Shown here piece after piece: positions 52,935 through 64,000 of a stretch of 64,000 nucleotides of DNA. The stretch lies in the NCBI GenBank assembly GCA_949357655.1, contig CASHTG010000005.1, positions 186,001 through 250,000 on the forward strand, read 5' to 3'. Under the pieces are notes generated by a model. The model ran no database searches. It saw only the letters and a list, made by a program, of their open reading frames with translations, and was not told where the DNA came from. Position numbers and translations under genes: made by a program. Numbering within the stretch: position 1 is the first letter of the stretch; every line of letters starts with the position of its first letter. This stretch comes from Parascedosporium putredinis. Its lineage: Eukaryota; Ascomycota; Sordariomycetes; Microascales; Microascaceae.

Positions 52935-55900
52935 CGCCAAGCGCCCTTGCTACAGGTGCAAGGAGGAAAGGAGAAGGTGGCGCTTTTACTTTTTGCTTTA
53001 GGGTTCGTTCGGTCTGGGTCGGAATGACGCTTGGAGCGGATGAGTTCGTGGGTCGTCTGCGCTTGTGAGGCCGCGAATGTCTGGAGGGCGAGAGACCGCA
53101 ACGCGACGCGAAAGGATTGATTGACTGATGGTGGGGGAGAATCTCATCCAACCCCGCTGCTGCTTTCGTAGGCAAGAAAGCGTTGCGTTCTTTCGCACTG
53201 TTCCTCTTGCTATATCCCCATATATCATGACGAGCATTGCACGGTGCGAAGACTTGTTCCATCCTCGCTCGAGATGGAGGTTTGTCGAAAAGGCATCTAG
53301 TTCCCTCATCAGACCTCTCTTACCGTTGGCAAAACCACCAAGACGCGCCGTGGAAGTGAGTGAATGATCGTATATTTCATTGCAGTGAAATTCCTGGCCC
53401 CATTTAGCCCTTTCCAAGTGACACTGAGCCAGAGGTGGCCGGCCACCACGAAGGGCAAGCCGGTATCCCCCAATAAGTAAAGCAAACATCGTCTAGAGGA
53501 ATGGGCTTTCCAAAACTTGGACACCGTTAAACGTCCTCCCCAAGTATTCCATACGTTATATTGGGACCAAAGAGGGGACAGTCAAACGAGCGTGGCCAAA
53601 AGGCGCCAGGCCCGGCGTGTTTCGATCCTCATCAAGAGCACGAGCAACCGATCAACCTGCCCTAGAGTTCTCAGTAAAGCTTGAGGCGAGGGGTCAGTAC
53701 CATTACTCAAGGAAAAAACCATAGCTTAGTGGAATAATGGAGGCTGTTTCCATTGGTTTGGTTGGTCTCTCACCTCGAAGTGCAATAATCTACGTTTACT
53801 GTATCTTATGGCCAAGCAACCATTACAAAGGCATCCAGACCTCAGCTTCGGAAGGCACACTCTGTTAGAAGGAGGTGGAAGACTTCATACAAATCGCTAG
53901 TCATACTGCCAAGTAAGCTGCCCCAAAGGTGGCCTCGCCCCTCCTGAAGATGCTGCGGCCAGGTAGATGGACCCTCCTCGAGGTGAACACAAGCGAGAAC
54001 AACGAGTTCGTAGAATACCGAGTTCAGGCATGATGCCCTTCTTCGGGATAAGCAATGAAGAGACGTCGAATAGGTTATTCGGAACCTAGGGTAAGAAGAA
54101 AGAATGCTTGGTTGGCCTATCTGTTCATCTCTCGGCGAGTAAGTAGGACTGAAGCGCTCCGTCCGCCCGATTCTTCCTGTCAAAGGGTTTCCATAGATCG
54201 TGAAGAAAAAGCGCACAACTTCTCCCCAACGGCGCTCGACTGCAGGATTAAGCAATCATCATTCACTTTACAGAGGGCCCTCGCCTATCCGACTCCAGTC
54301 CATGTTCATAGAGCCTTTGGGAAACCGGCCAACTCAAAGTCGACTACCTCGCCAGATATGCTAGGATATGCCCCCTCAAGAGGAGAACGCGAGCATGTAA
54401 GAGACACAGCAAGTCACATTCCCCTCCCCAGCGACATCCTCACCCACCACCAGTGTCCCTCAGCGGCATGCAGTTTCAAAATACTACCAAGCACGGTCCA
54501 GCCCTGCCGTCTTCGTCCTCCCCCTCTCTCACCCTTTCGGCGTGACTTGTCGTTGTCGCTTGTGCATGACGGTCTGGTCATGACCACAACTTGTCCCTTA
54601 TCCCCTACCGCAATCTCTCGTCTCTCAAGGAAGTACGAGGATGGCCGGAAGAGGCCCCACGGCAAAAACTTCATTGCACTCCTTTGCTCTTGAACCTGCC
54701 CGTTTCACTTCCGCCAGGCACCTCTTACCTTGGACCAAGCCGAGAGCGAGGCCGACGTCATGTGTGCCGCATGCGCCGCATGGACCGCCCCCATCCAGAC
54801 AGCAGACTTCCGGATCGGCCGCCGCGGATTAGTCTTGCGTGCCTCTGGTACGGGAGCCTCACCGAAGGATCTTCCATAACCCGTCTGATTATGTTCAACC
54901 GAACTCACTGTGACATGCTTGTCCTGGCCATGCCCCCGGGATACTGAGGACGGTTGGCTTTTCACCGAAGAGCGAGCCAGAACGGCGGTGGCGGGGTATC
55001 CTTTTACCAGAAGCCTCATTCCGGACACCGTTCCCCTAGCCATGACCACTAACGAGCGGCTCAACGTAGGAGATTTCGTGAACACATGGGATAGAAAGGG
55101 CGGGCCTTCTCTTGCGGCAGCGGGGACATGGTCGGTAAACGCCCCAAGTTTCACCACCCTCATACCCATGAGATATCTAACTCAGTCCGCCGCCCGGGGA
55201 GAAAAGGTATTGTCACCCCCGAAGTATGAGGTGAGCATCCGCGCGAGGGTCGAGCTACCTCCCGGCGGGTTCCTAATGTGCTACCGGTGAGCTTATTCTC
55301 GATCAATAGTCTACGTGATAAATCAACGTAGAGAATATGCTCTCTTCATGGCTATTTCTCCAACCACTAGCCCTCATATTACGCGGTCTCTTGGATGTAG
55401 CGTGGGTATGATGACATCCCGTTTGAGCAAAGGCAGCCTCGAAGTGGCAAGGGCATTGAACGGGTTGGAGCACCGGAATGATGAACCCCCAACTCAGGGC
55501 TTTTTGATCCACTCCTCCCACCAGTGCTTGTTGAGCCAGATCATCTTGCAGACCAGGTCTGCTATTCGCGAATCTCCAGTTCCCGGTTCCTCTACACCAC
55601 TCGAGGGACGAGTAGTCATTGACATCTTTCGCACCCCCTTTTGCACTCACAAGGGGAACAGGAGAGCGGATATCCCTGTGTCCTTTTTGTTTTTTATTCT
55701 TCCATTTTTCCCACTCCAAGTTCGCCCTTCATTCCTTGCAGGATTCCGCGTCTTTGGAGTTTTGTGGGCCCCGTTCCGTCAGGTATCTTCTCATCGGACA
55801 GCGTTCACTCGTACAAGCTCCAAAGCAGTCAAGCTTCCCTTGCTCCCCTGCTTTCAACCAGCCATCCTCCGGTATAATACAGCAAAGTTATTCATTTACA

Positions 55901-58900
55901 CTGTACAACCCGCACCAACATAATGCGAGTTTGGGCCGGGTACTGGCGAGCGCAATGCGTGGAGATTGTTGACGGCGGCGTCGACGCTTCCCGCCAGGTG
56001 TCGACTAGTGTCTTATACACAAGGGAGTCCGAGCTAAGAATAATCTGGGGTAAAGCAACTAATCCAAGTCTAGCCCTTGCTTGTACTTGGGCGCTTTCAC
56101 CCTCCCCCAGAACCCTGAAAATCTTGGGAGGCAGCGGATGTTCAATGACGATTTGGATAAGCCAGTCGTGGTTGTACCATGGGACGCTCTGGTACCAGGT
56201 ACCAAGCCGCACTGAGCCAAGCCAGGGGGTTCATCACATTCTCCACCCACACTTTTGGGGAGCACGCACGGCTGCTGCATGTGTGTGTGAACAGAGACCG
56301 GCCGGTGTTGCTGTAGTCGATGACAAAGTAAAAGCAAGACAGACCGAAGTAGGAGGGCAACAAAAACTGAAGGAGTCAGCAAAGAAGATGATCACATACG
56401 ATCGCTGGTATGGAGTGAGTCAAGGCGGTCCCGGCCCGGCTTTGGATGTCATTTGCTCAAAAGAAAAAAACTTGAAATGTTCTTTCTTCTTTTCGCGTCG
56501 GTCGTACGAAATACATACCACGCAAGCATGAGCGATATCCTTCGGGACGTGGTCGAGGCCGGTCCTCCAGTCAAAAAGCTTGTGAACGCCCAACTCGGTT
56601 GATCGATGCACAATTAATGAGTTAAGAGTTGATGCCCTCGAGGTATGTTGATCAACGGCACGGGTGAGGTGGAGGCTAGACGTATGCTGGATATATTATC
56701 TGGCACCATTTAGGCTCAAAACATTTGGTTACCTCACTTTCCTGACCACGCCATCTGATCGAGAAGAATCGTCTGAGCCGGTGGGTTTAAGATCGAACCT
56801 TGTTTTCTCGTAGAGTCGCTAAGAGGCTGAAAAATGAGCATCGCTCTATGAGGGGTTTCAACATCTGCATGGGGAGGAGCGCAGACGAAGCGATTCCATC
56901 CGAGATGAAGGCCGCCCAGTCTCACCCAAGGTGTAGGATAGGCTGGTAGTTTGGATCGCTCTCTTGGTCTAAACCTCTTAATTAAACCCCCGTTAAGCGG
57001 AATGCAAGTGGCAGACGACCACATGAGACTGCACACAACATGGTAAAATTAGAATTGCCTGCTCAACTAGGCCGATGAATGGTAACAATAACAGTGGCTA
57101 CAGGGTCTTGGAAGGAAGAATCTACTCTTGTCCCGATCCCTCAACTTTGAGCAAGCCTATCAATACTAAGGCGGTAAATGCGGGAAGTGAGAGGGGCGCC
57201 CAGATCGGGGACGGGGAAAGAAGAGCTTCCCACAGGATGCCAAATACGTCTTCCACCAACCAGATCGCGGAGAGTGCAACAAGAAAAGTTGAGTGGTGTC
57301 AAAGGCGCGCGTGACTGACTTTGGTGCGCTTTGGGGCACCACTGACGCGTTTCGGGAGCCAGTCTTGTCAAGAAAAGCTAAAAGGTGTGGCTAGTGCTGC
57401 AGCCATCACGAAAGGAGGGGGAAGAGGAGGGATGTGTGTGCGAGGGGAAGAACAAAAAAATAACCTACCCTCCCATCGCGGCGTCACCTGTTCCTCTTTC
57501 TTTCTGAGTTTCGAGTTTCATCCGTTTCCTCCTGGATACGCAAGCGACCTGCAGCTGGGGTCAAAGATACGGGCGTACCGGAGCAAAAACTTTTACCATA
57601 TTTTCTTCATCACTTCCAGCATGTAATGGCTCGTCATACCGGTTTGGTTGGGGGCGGTCTGGGTGGAGGGGGCGTTGCCACACTGTTGTATCTACACGCA
57701 AAGTGAGACATCTGGACGCGTGAGCAGCAAGGTGGGTGAGCGGGCTGGGAGAGAGGAGCCCGGAGGCGGAGGTGCCAGCGGCGAAGCAACGGCGAGGCTC
57801 TGAGCTGGAAAATGCCGGCTTTGTTTTTGAGGGATGGAGGTTGAGAGCGTTGTTCAATTCAGTCAGGCCATCCCAAGGTAAAACGCATTCATCTAATCGC
57901 CAGATTCTTCCTTGCCGAAACCTAATCATCAATCCAAGCGAAAAAAAAGGGGGGAAGGAGAAAAAGAAAAGACAAGACAAAACTCTCCGAATCCCTCGTG
58001 GCAAGGCTGTTGCGCCGAGAGTTGAAACTAGACGAGGGACGATTACTTTTTCCCTCCGATGGCGAGACATCCCGCCTTGCAACAGCAGCTTGAGCAGCCA
58101 CTGGGCGACTTCTCCGGCTGCTCGGATCGTGTGTCGCTCCTGCCTCTGAGAGAGGTGTCTGGAGTCCCGGGCTGATGCTTGCCACATGCGTCATGTGGGA
58201 AAGTGCTTCCTGGTAGGTTGTGTCTTTGTTCTTTCTTCCTTCTCCTTTCACTCACTAGTGTATTTTCCCTGTGGTCCCAAAGTTCGCCTGTCAGCTTGGA
58301 TCCATAGTGCGCGACGGGGTCCACCATGTACTGTACGAGGGACAGCATTGTTCGCGAAATAGACTTTCATACCCCCAAAGGCTCCAAAGCAATTTCCCAC
58401 AAAGAGGCTGGTCAGCGCCTAGAGTCCGGAGGAGGAAGCCTCGATCGAGATTTAGCGACTAATCAAGCTAGCCCAACCCTTGAAAGTCGACGCTTGCCCC
58501 CATCCAAGTGGATAAGGCGCGTGGAGTAGTCTGGAAGCTAGAAGTCATTTGGGAACCCCCCTTTGCATTCTCGGCCACAGGCCACCAATCTCTCGAGCGC
58601 TGGTCGGAGGGGAGGAGAGCAGATACTTGCGATGATCCATGGATCCATTGATGGATCTATCAATGTTCAATGCTCCAGTTCTACTTGCGGTGCAAAGGGC
58701 CATCGGGGCCGCGCCAACGTAATTGCCACTAATTTATTACTTGCGTATCGAGCTCCGGCCTGGACTCCCAAAGAAGATCTCGAGACTGTTGCTAGCAAAT
58801 CTTGCCATTGCGCGTGTCTTGGGGAGGGGCATCAAAGAGACGGCCTCGGGTCACACGAGACAATGGATGATTTGATATTCTCCCACCGTCTTTTCTGTGC

Positions 58901-61900
58901 AAGTCGATGTATTTAGAAATGGTTGCGACTTGCATGTGCTCTAAAGCGGCACCCACTCGGTTTCCTGTCGCCTCTTTCGCTCTTCACCCACTTCCATGTC
59001 GCATCCCCGAAAGATCCATTGGGTCTCTCCATTTCCTGACAATAATATACACTAATACACTAATAAAGCAATCGAATCAATGCTTACCCGAGAAGCCTCA
59101 AGATACAGGGGAAGAAAAGAAACAGAGTGATATTAGATCTCTCCTCCATCTGCACTAATATAAAGTGTTCCGCTGGATCCTTGGATCCATTCTTAACACT
59201 CGGATCGTTTAGCGAGCTTCTGCTTCCAGGGATGACCTCCCAAGATGTCCTGGTTGCAGGCGGACCCTGCAAATCTCGAGTTGATGGCTTAAAGTCGCAA
59301 ACCCGCACTTTCATTCTGGGGGCAAATTTGGGATGGACCAGACGTCACCTGAAGTTCTGTTCATCCTTAGTGCAGTGTATCGAATTGTCGAACCAGCCTT
59401 TCCCGGCAAACCGGAGGAACCGCGCTCCTTCGTGAGGGGGCTCTGAAGAATATGGGCCCTAAAGACACAAGAACTCCATGCAATATCAACGATGCATTAA
59501 CCTATTGGCGTCGGTCTCGGTGGACGGCTCCTCCCAGCCCCTATCCCGACCAATTCCCCATCGGTGAGCCTGCTGCATGAAAGATTTGCGCCGCCTATGT
59601 CGAATCGTGCATTAGAGGGGGTATCTCCTACCGTAGGCCGCACCGTGCTTTCCCACCTGGAATGAAGTCATTCACCATTCACCCCCAAGTTGCGCTGTAA
59701 GAGGGACAGGCGCAGAGGCAAAGGCAAAAGGCATTGAGGGCTCTGACCCTCCTTCCTCTCCTCCCCCTCGCAGAGAAGAATAATAGTTCGAACTTGTCCA
59801 AGTATCTTCCGTAGGCTGGGGCCGTCATGTGTGTGCAATGCATGCAGCCTGCCACCCTTTGCCCAGTTGAGATTGTGATACTACCCTGGTTGACGACATC
59901 CGAATGGTAAGCGGCACATCCTCCGCATCCTCCCCGATCCATTGACTTCCTCAAACCCTTCCCGCTCTGCATATTCTGCTACCTCGCGCGTTTCTCTGAG
60001 GTTAGCCGTTTCCGAAGTCTTGCGCGCGCAACGTGCAGCGCATCGCTGAGGGGGTAGTTAGAAACGGGTCACAGCACTTTGCGTGAAGGTCGCGCAGAAG
60101 GGGGTTCGGGGCTCATCGTCGCATGCCTGCGTGCTTGTAAACGTTCATACCAGCCACTCACTCGCACCCATCTCTCGAAACCCAAAAAAACATGAGGGCT
60201 CTGAAGCGACAAAGCAAGGGCCAAGACGGCAGGACTTTCCTCTGCCCAATGCACGGCAGCGAACTCCCCTCCCCTTGAGATCTAATTTCTCCTCACCGAG
60301 GGAATGGTGATCGGCCAGCACAGATCCTGGGAGCCCAACCGTGACCCCTCGCGCCTAATGGCGTTTGGCCAGGGCTGAGCGCCGGTTGCTTGTTTTTTTC
60401 CTTCTCGACGTTCGAAATCTTCAAAACATTTCTTTTTTCTTCTTCTTTTTCTTGCCGACCAACTTCCTGACACGACCAAGGCGCTGGACCTCGGAATCAA
60501 TAAGGTTTGGCCCCTCCATAATAATCCTTAATATCTGTTTCTCTTCGAGTCTTTGCCACTCTACGTACCCACCACGGCCTCGGAAAGGTCTACAAAGAGG
60601 TGGCCGTCTGTCGACTGAGACAAGTTGAGGAGTGGTGGTTTTTGCTCCATTTGAGCCTTCCAGCTGTCTCCAGCTTTTTTCTCTTCTTTGTTTGGTTGGA
60701 CCCAGGAATCAACCCTCCAAGGGAGATCGATGTAGCCTCCTTAAGAGGCTCGTACCGGGTACTTTATCGCGCCGACTGATCGTGTACTGCGGCAGCTTGG
60801 GCAAGGAAAATCAATGAACCCGGTGTGGCGAGTGTACATCGCAAGGTACCAAACTCGTAGCCATACCAAGCGACATCTGAATGTTCGAGTAGAGTACTTT
60901 GGGGATGGACTGAATGAAGGTGCTTATGCTTTTTAGCGTGCTGATATCTGCGCTCTTGGAGCACTTGAGTTCTGTTGTGGAGTTGACAAACACGACGGTT
61001 CTTTTCCTAAAAGAAACTTCATCTGGGTTATTATCATGTATCTCCTCCATCTCCCCTTTCGAGCACCCAGGGGTCACCCCTGGCCCTTGTAAATTTCCAC
61101 CTGCAGTCCGGGCTCCATGGAGTCATGTAGTGCTGTAGTGGAGTGGAGGTGAGGGTACCCTCCATGCTGCACCAATTCATTTGACCTCTGCCTCCTCGCT
61201 GGAGTGTACTCACTGGAGTGTACTTATGGAATGGACTCCTCGAGAGCTGGAGGGACGGCGTGCGTGGTGCGATAGCTCCTCACTCCGAACAGATCCATGG
61301 CTTTTGGCACCTGCCCGCTGCTTTCTTGAGAACCCAAGCGCCTGTGATCTCTCCAAGAGAACCAGGTCGGGCGCGGTTCTCCGAGTCCTGCATCTTGCAG
61401 CTACTTCTCCCGATGTTGTCGCCTGCCCGTAATAGCCTTGACTTCACCCCCTCTTCCCCGATATAATAAATGGGGAACACATCAAAGTGTGGATTAATAA
61501 AGAGAACTAATCTCGATCAACGAAGCCCGGGGGTGGAGGCGAGCGTCGACTGCACACTTCGTAATACGTCTCTCCATCAAGTGTAGCGTTCGATCCCTCT
61601 GCTGCTGCAATACCTCCTCGGTACAACACTTTGAGAATAGATGCGGGACAATACAGTACATGTTTATTGAATATACTGTATTTGTAGAGGTGCATCCAGC
61701 CGGTGTCAGGCCAGTGTGTGTAGTGTAGAAGAGGACCACAGAATCATATTAAAGTGACAACCCAAAGAAGACTATAATTGCTCCTCTATTGGCGTCTGCT
61801 CTCCACTCTTCGTTGGATTAAGCTCAAGCAAGACCCAGAAATGGTGGGCACGAGTGATAGCCATACTTGCCATAATCCGCTACTGCTCAAGTGTTGTGCC

Positions 61901-62120
61901 GAAAGGCCGAGGGGCCAACATCATCTGTCCAAACCAAACCGATCTTTGCGTCGCGATCATCTAGGAGACTGGGGAGCTCGGTCTGTGGTTCCTTTGATCA
62001 GTGAGAAGGGGAAGCGACGGTATCATTGCAACGCGCATCCCAAGCATCAATCCTTCTTCAGAGGTGTGGAGGGTGCAGAGGGTGCAGGGGAAGCGTTGGG
62101 CTGAGCGGAGAACCCGTCAA

Positions 62121-62155
62121 GAGCACAGAGCACAGAGCACAGAGCACAGAGCACA
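62121..62155 (+). repeat. Tandem repeat, five copies of GAGCACA
   Basis: Five perfect 7-bp units are followed by a degenerate sixth (GGGCACG to 62162). It is a minisatellite-like tract in non-coding DNA. Confidence 0.85.
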
Positions 62156-63692
62156 GGGCACGGCTGGGAGGTGGAGGGGTGGCGGGACATGGGGTAAGGG
62201 TAACACAGGACGCACTAGCGCACTGTACTTGGTACCAAAACGCACCCTGTGGTTGCAATGTACTTTGCTCCCACCGGGGGCTCTCGTCGAGTTTCGAGGG
62301 TTGCCCCTTTCCCCTTCGAATTTTTGATATTACCACCTGCAGCTTGGCCAGGGCGTTGGCTGACTGGCCGAGTCTTGCTCTGAAAGCACCAGCCACCCTC
62401 CCCTTTCGCTTTCGCAGCATTCGAACCCACCATCTCAGGTTGTAGCGTAGCCCACTTTATTTTGCCCATGTACTTGTACGTTGGGAGGATCAAGCAGCAC
62501 AGCGCCGGGCAAAAAGAAGTAGTCAAGGTCGTGCAGAGCGTGGTGGCACATTTTGGATGTGGAGAGACGGAGAGGGTAGTGGCTTCTCCACCCTGACCTA
62601 CCACGCCGTGGCCGGCCAACCTGAGGCCAGAAGCAGAAGCGGGCTAGACGTCAACCTCAACACTGGGTCTCGTGTCGCAACACGGTTTACCTCCCTCCCC
62701 CCCGCTTCTTGCGAACTCTCCTCCTCTTATTTGCTTGTTCAACTCTTTGGACGCTTGATATCACCTTTTCTCTTCCCTTCTTCAATCCCTGGCCTCTTGG
62801 TCAAACTTCCCATCGACGAGCGTTGTGCCTGGCCGCCCTTTTTCTTTTTCCTTTTTCTTTTTCCTACCCCCGGTGCTCTTGTTCTTCTTCTTCCCGTTCC
62901 CTTTTTCCTTCTCACCGCCTGCCGCCGACAGAACAGCCTAGCTTAGCCCGCCCTGTAACCCACCGGTCGCGGGTCTTCAACATTGGTCCTGTCGCGCCGT
63001 CGCTTGTCAGCTCTCTTCGTGTATTTCGGGCGTCCCCTCCGGACGATGGGCAGCGCATAGAGAACAAGCCTTCCTTAGACCAAGCCTCTTTGTTGCATTA
63101 TTTCTCCGGCACGGGGATTTTTTTCTGATTCAGTGCGAGGGATCGGCGCAAAACACAGAAATAGAGACAGAGAAAGATACAGCCAGGCGAGGCATGAATT
63201 CTCCGTTTTCCCTGCTAAGCATTGTGTATCCTCTTTGTGCGAGCAACTTTGGCGTCGCTACCGTCGCCGCGCCTCTCTTCGTTCTTCCGACTCGACGATA
63301 TTTTTCCCACTCCGTCCGCGCCTTCTGTTAGAGGACCTGGTTTAGATTTTCCGTCCTCACATCCACACGACTTCAACTCTAGCCTTCTTTTGGTTATTCT
63401 CCCTCTTCTCTCGGGACCGACGACACCAAACTTCACCCCATCCGCTAAAACCCCTGATACCCAACTAAACCCGCCGACGAGGTTATTCTGACGGACGCAT
63501 TTCGCTACTGCCCCGACCGAGTCGCCGCGCTGGCAACTGCACTTCGCTCTTGTCAATTCGTGGCTTTTTTGTACCTCGCGGGACTAGAGCACCTCTGCCC
63601 AAACCTCAACTCAGCGTGCCCCTTCTGCGATTGTTCTAGACTGTGAAATACACCACCCGAGTCTGGAACATTTTCCCCAGTGTCTAGGGTTG

Positions 63693-63965
63693 GTAAGTGG
63701 TCAGATGGTTCAGAACCCCCTTCCCCTTCATCATTTCACCGCATGTTAGCAGTTTGGTGGGTCTTCCGAAACCTCTGGTGTGTCCCGTCCGTTGCGGGGA
63801 ACATCTGTGGAGATCGTCGCCCTTTATTGCTTTCCCATGGTCGGCCGACCTCTCCAGTTTCTTGCTCCTTCCACCTGCACATGCCCTGAGCTGTTTGCAA
63901 TGTCAATCCCACATTTGGACCTTGTCTGGTATTGCGAAGCTGACGTGCGACGATTGAAATTGCAG
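63693..63965 (+). promoter_or_regulatory. Possible leader intron of a gene beyond the right edge
   Basis: A near-consensus donor (TTG/GTAAGT at 63693) and an acceptor (TTGCAG ending 63965) with a CTGAC branch-like site at about 63940 define a 273-bp candidate intron. It lies downstream of a pyrimidine-rich promoter-like tract (62700-62930). No coding exon is visible on either side within the window. Confidence 0.35.
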
Positions 63966-64000
63966 GTTCAAGGTCTTTTTAAATAAGGACGACATCTTCC

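Larger units (their letters stand above)
52935..64000. other. 11 kb region with no supportable gene
   Basis: I examined all frames. The ORFs (for example 54055-54693, 55315-55923, 55923-56531, 57561-58187) overlap on both strands, have unbiased codon use, many rare residues and no domain. The DNA is not A/T-rich, so it does not look like RIP-degraded repeats, and I see no transposase, LTR or terminal inverted repeats. It holds one short tandem repeat (62121-62155). From about 62690 the sequence becomes strongly C/T-rich and resembles a fungal promoter and leader for a gene to the right of the window. Confidence 0.55.

Noticed and set aside
54055..56531. Three ORFs of about 200 aa in the gene-poor right part
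   Set aside because: Random-looking composition with no codon bias, overlapping ORFs on the other strand, no domain and no convincing splice structure.
62400..62430. Minus-strand GGTTCGAATGC resembling a tRNA B box
   Set aside because: No pairing T stem and no A box.
1..64000. CRISPR array, insertion sequence, secondary-metabolite cluster or virus-like region
   Set aside because: No regularly spaced repeats, transposase, long terminal repeats, polyketide or peptide synthetase domains, or viral replication genes are visible in any frame.

Overview
The window is nuclear DNA from a filamentous ascomycete (Pezizomycotina). The gene set and protein sequences look most like Sordariomycetes, but species cannot be told from the window. 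Evidence: short spliceosomal introns (about 50-310 bp) with GTRNGT donors, CTAAC/CTGAC branch sites and YAG acceptors; pyrimidine-rich leaders; GC-rich third codon positions; and fungal housekeeping genes on both strands with no operon structure. I see no rRNA, tRNA, CRISPR array, transposon or secondary-metabolite cluster.

Layout. 0-9 kb: a Byr4/Bfa1-type septation/mitotic-exit regulator (+) and cofilin (+), separated by a 3.5 kb non-coding stretch. 9-21 kb: Get5 (-) divergent from the rRNA methyltransferase Nop2 (+); mitochondrial Hsp60 (-); the SelO protein AMPylase (-) divergent from an RNase III/dsRBD nuclease (+). 23-32 kb: a tail-anchored acyl-CoA-binding protein (ACBD5/Atg37-like, +), an unrecognised 195-aa protein (+), the complex I 78-kDa subunit (+) convergent with an aldo-keto reductase (-). 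32-45 kb: mitoribosomal mS33 (+), a Pumilio/PUF protein (+), a KPWE-motif peroxisomal protein (Pex39-like, -), a mitochondrial PP2C phosphatase (+) and a SLAC1/Mae1-type transporter (-). 45-53 kb: an unclassified, possibly decayed locus, a small one-pass membrane protein (-), mitoribosomal uS5m (+) and the DASH subunit Dad3 (-). 53-64 kb: about 11 kb with no supportable gene, ending in what looks like the leader of a gene beyond the right edge.

Themes. Six of the recognised genes serve mitochondria (Hsp60, SelO, Nuo78, mS33, PP2C, uS5m) and two look peroxisomal. The PUF protein keeps all eight repeats; its recognition residues spell UGUAAAUA. A UGUACAUA and a UGUACAAUA lie in the predicted 3' UTRs of nuo78 and the mS33 gene, so one post-transcriptional regulator and candidate mitochondrial targets may sit side by side.

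Quality warning. Thirteen conserved genes are interrupted by about 30 small indels, almost all a single missing base in a C/G/A/T run. Adding the missing bases makes exon totals divisible by three in nearly every gene. I read these as consensus errors, not pseudogenes. CDS coordinates below span the true gene from start to stop, and the break points are listed in each entry.
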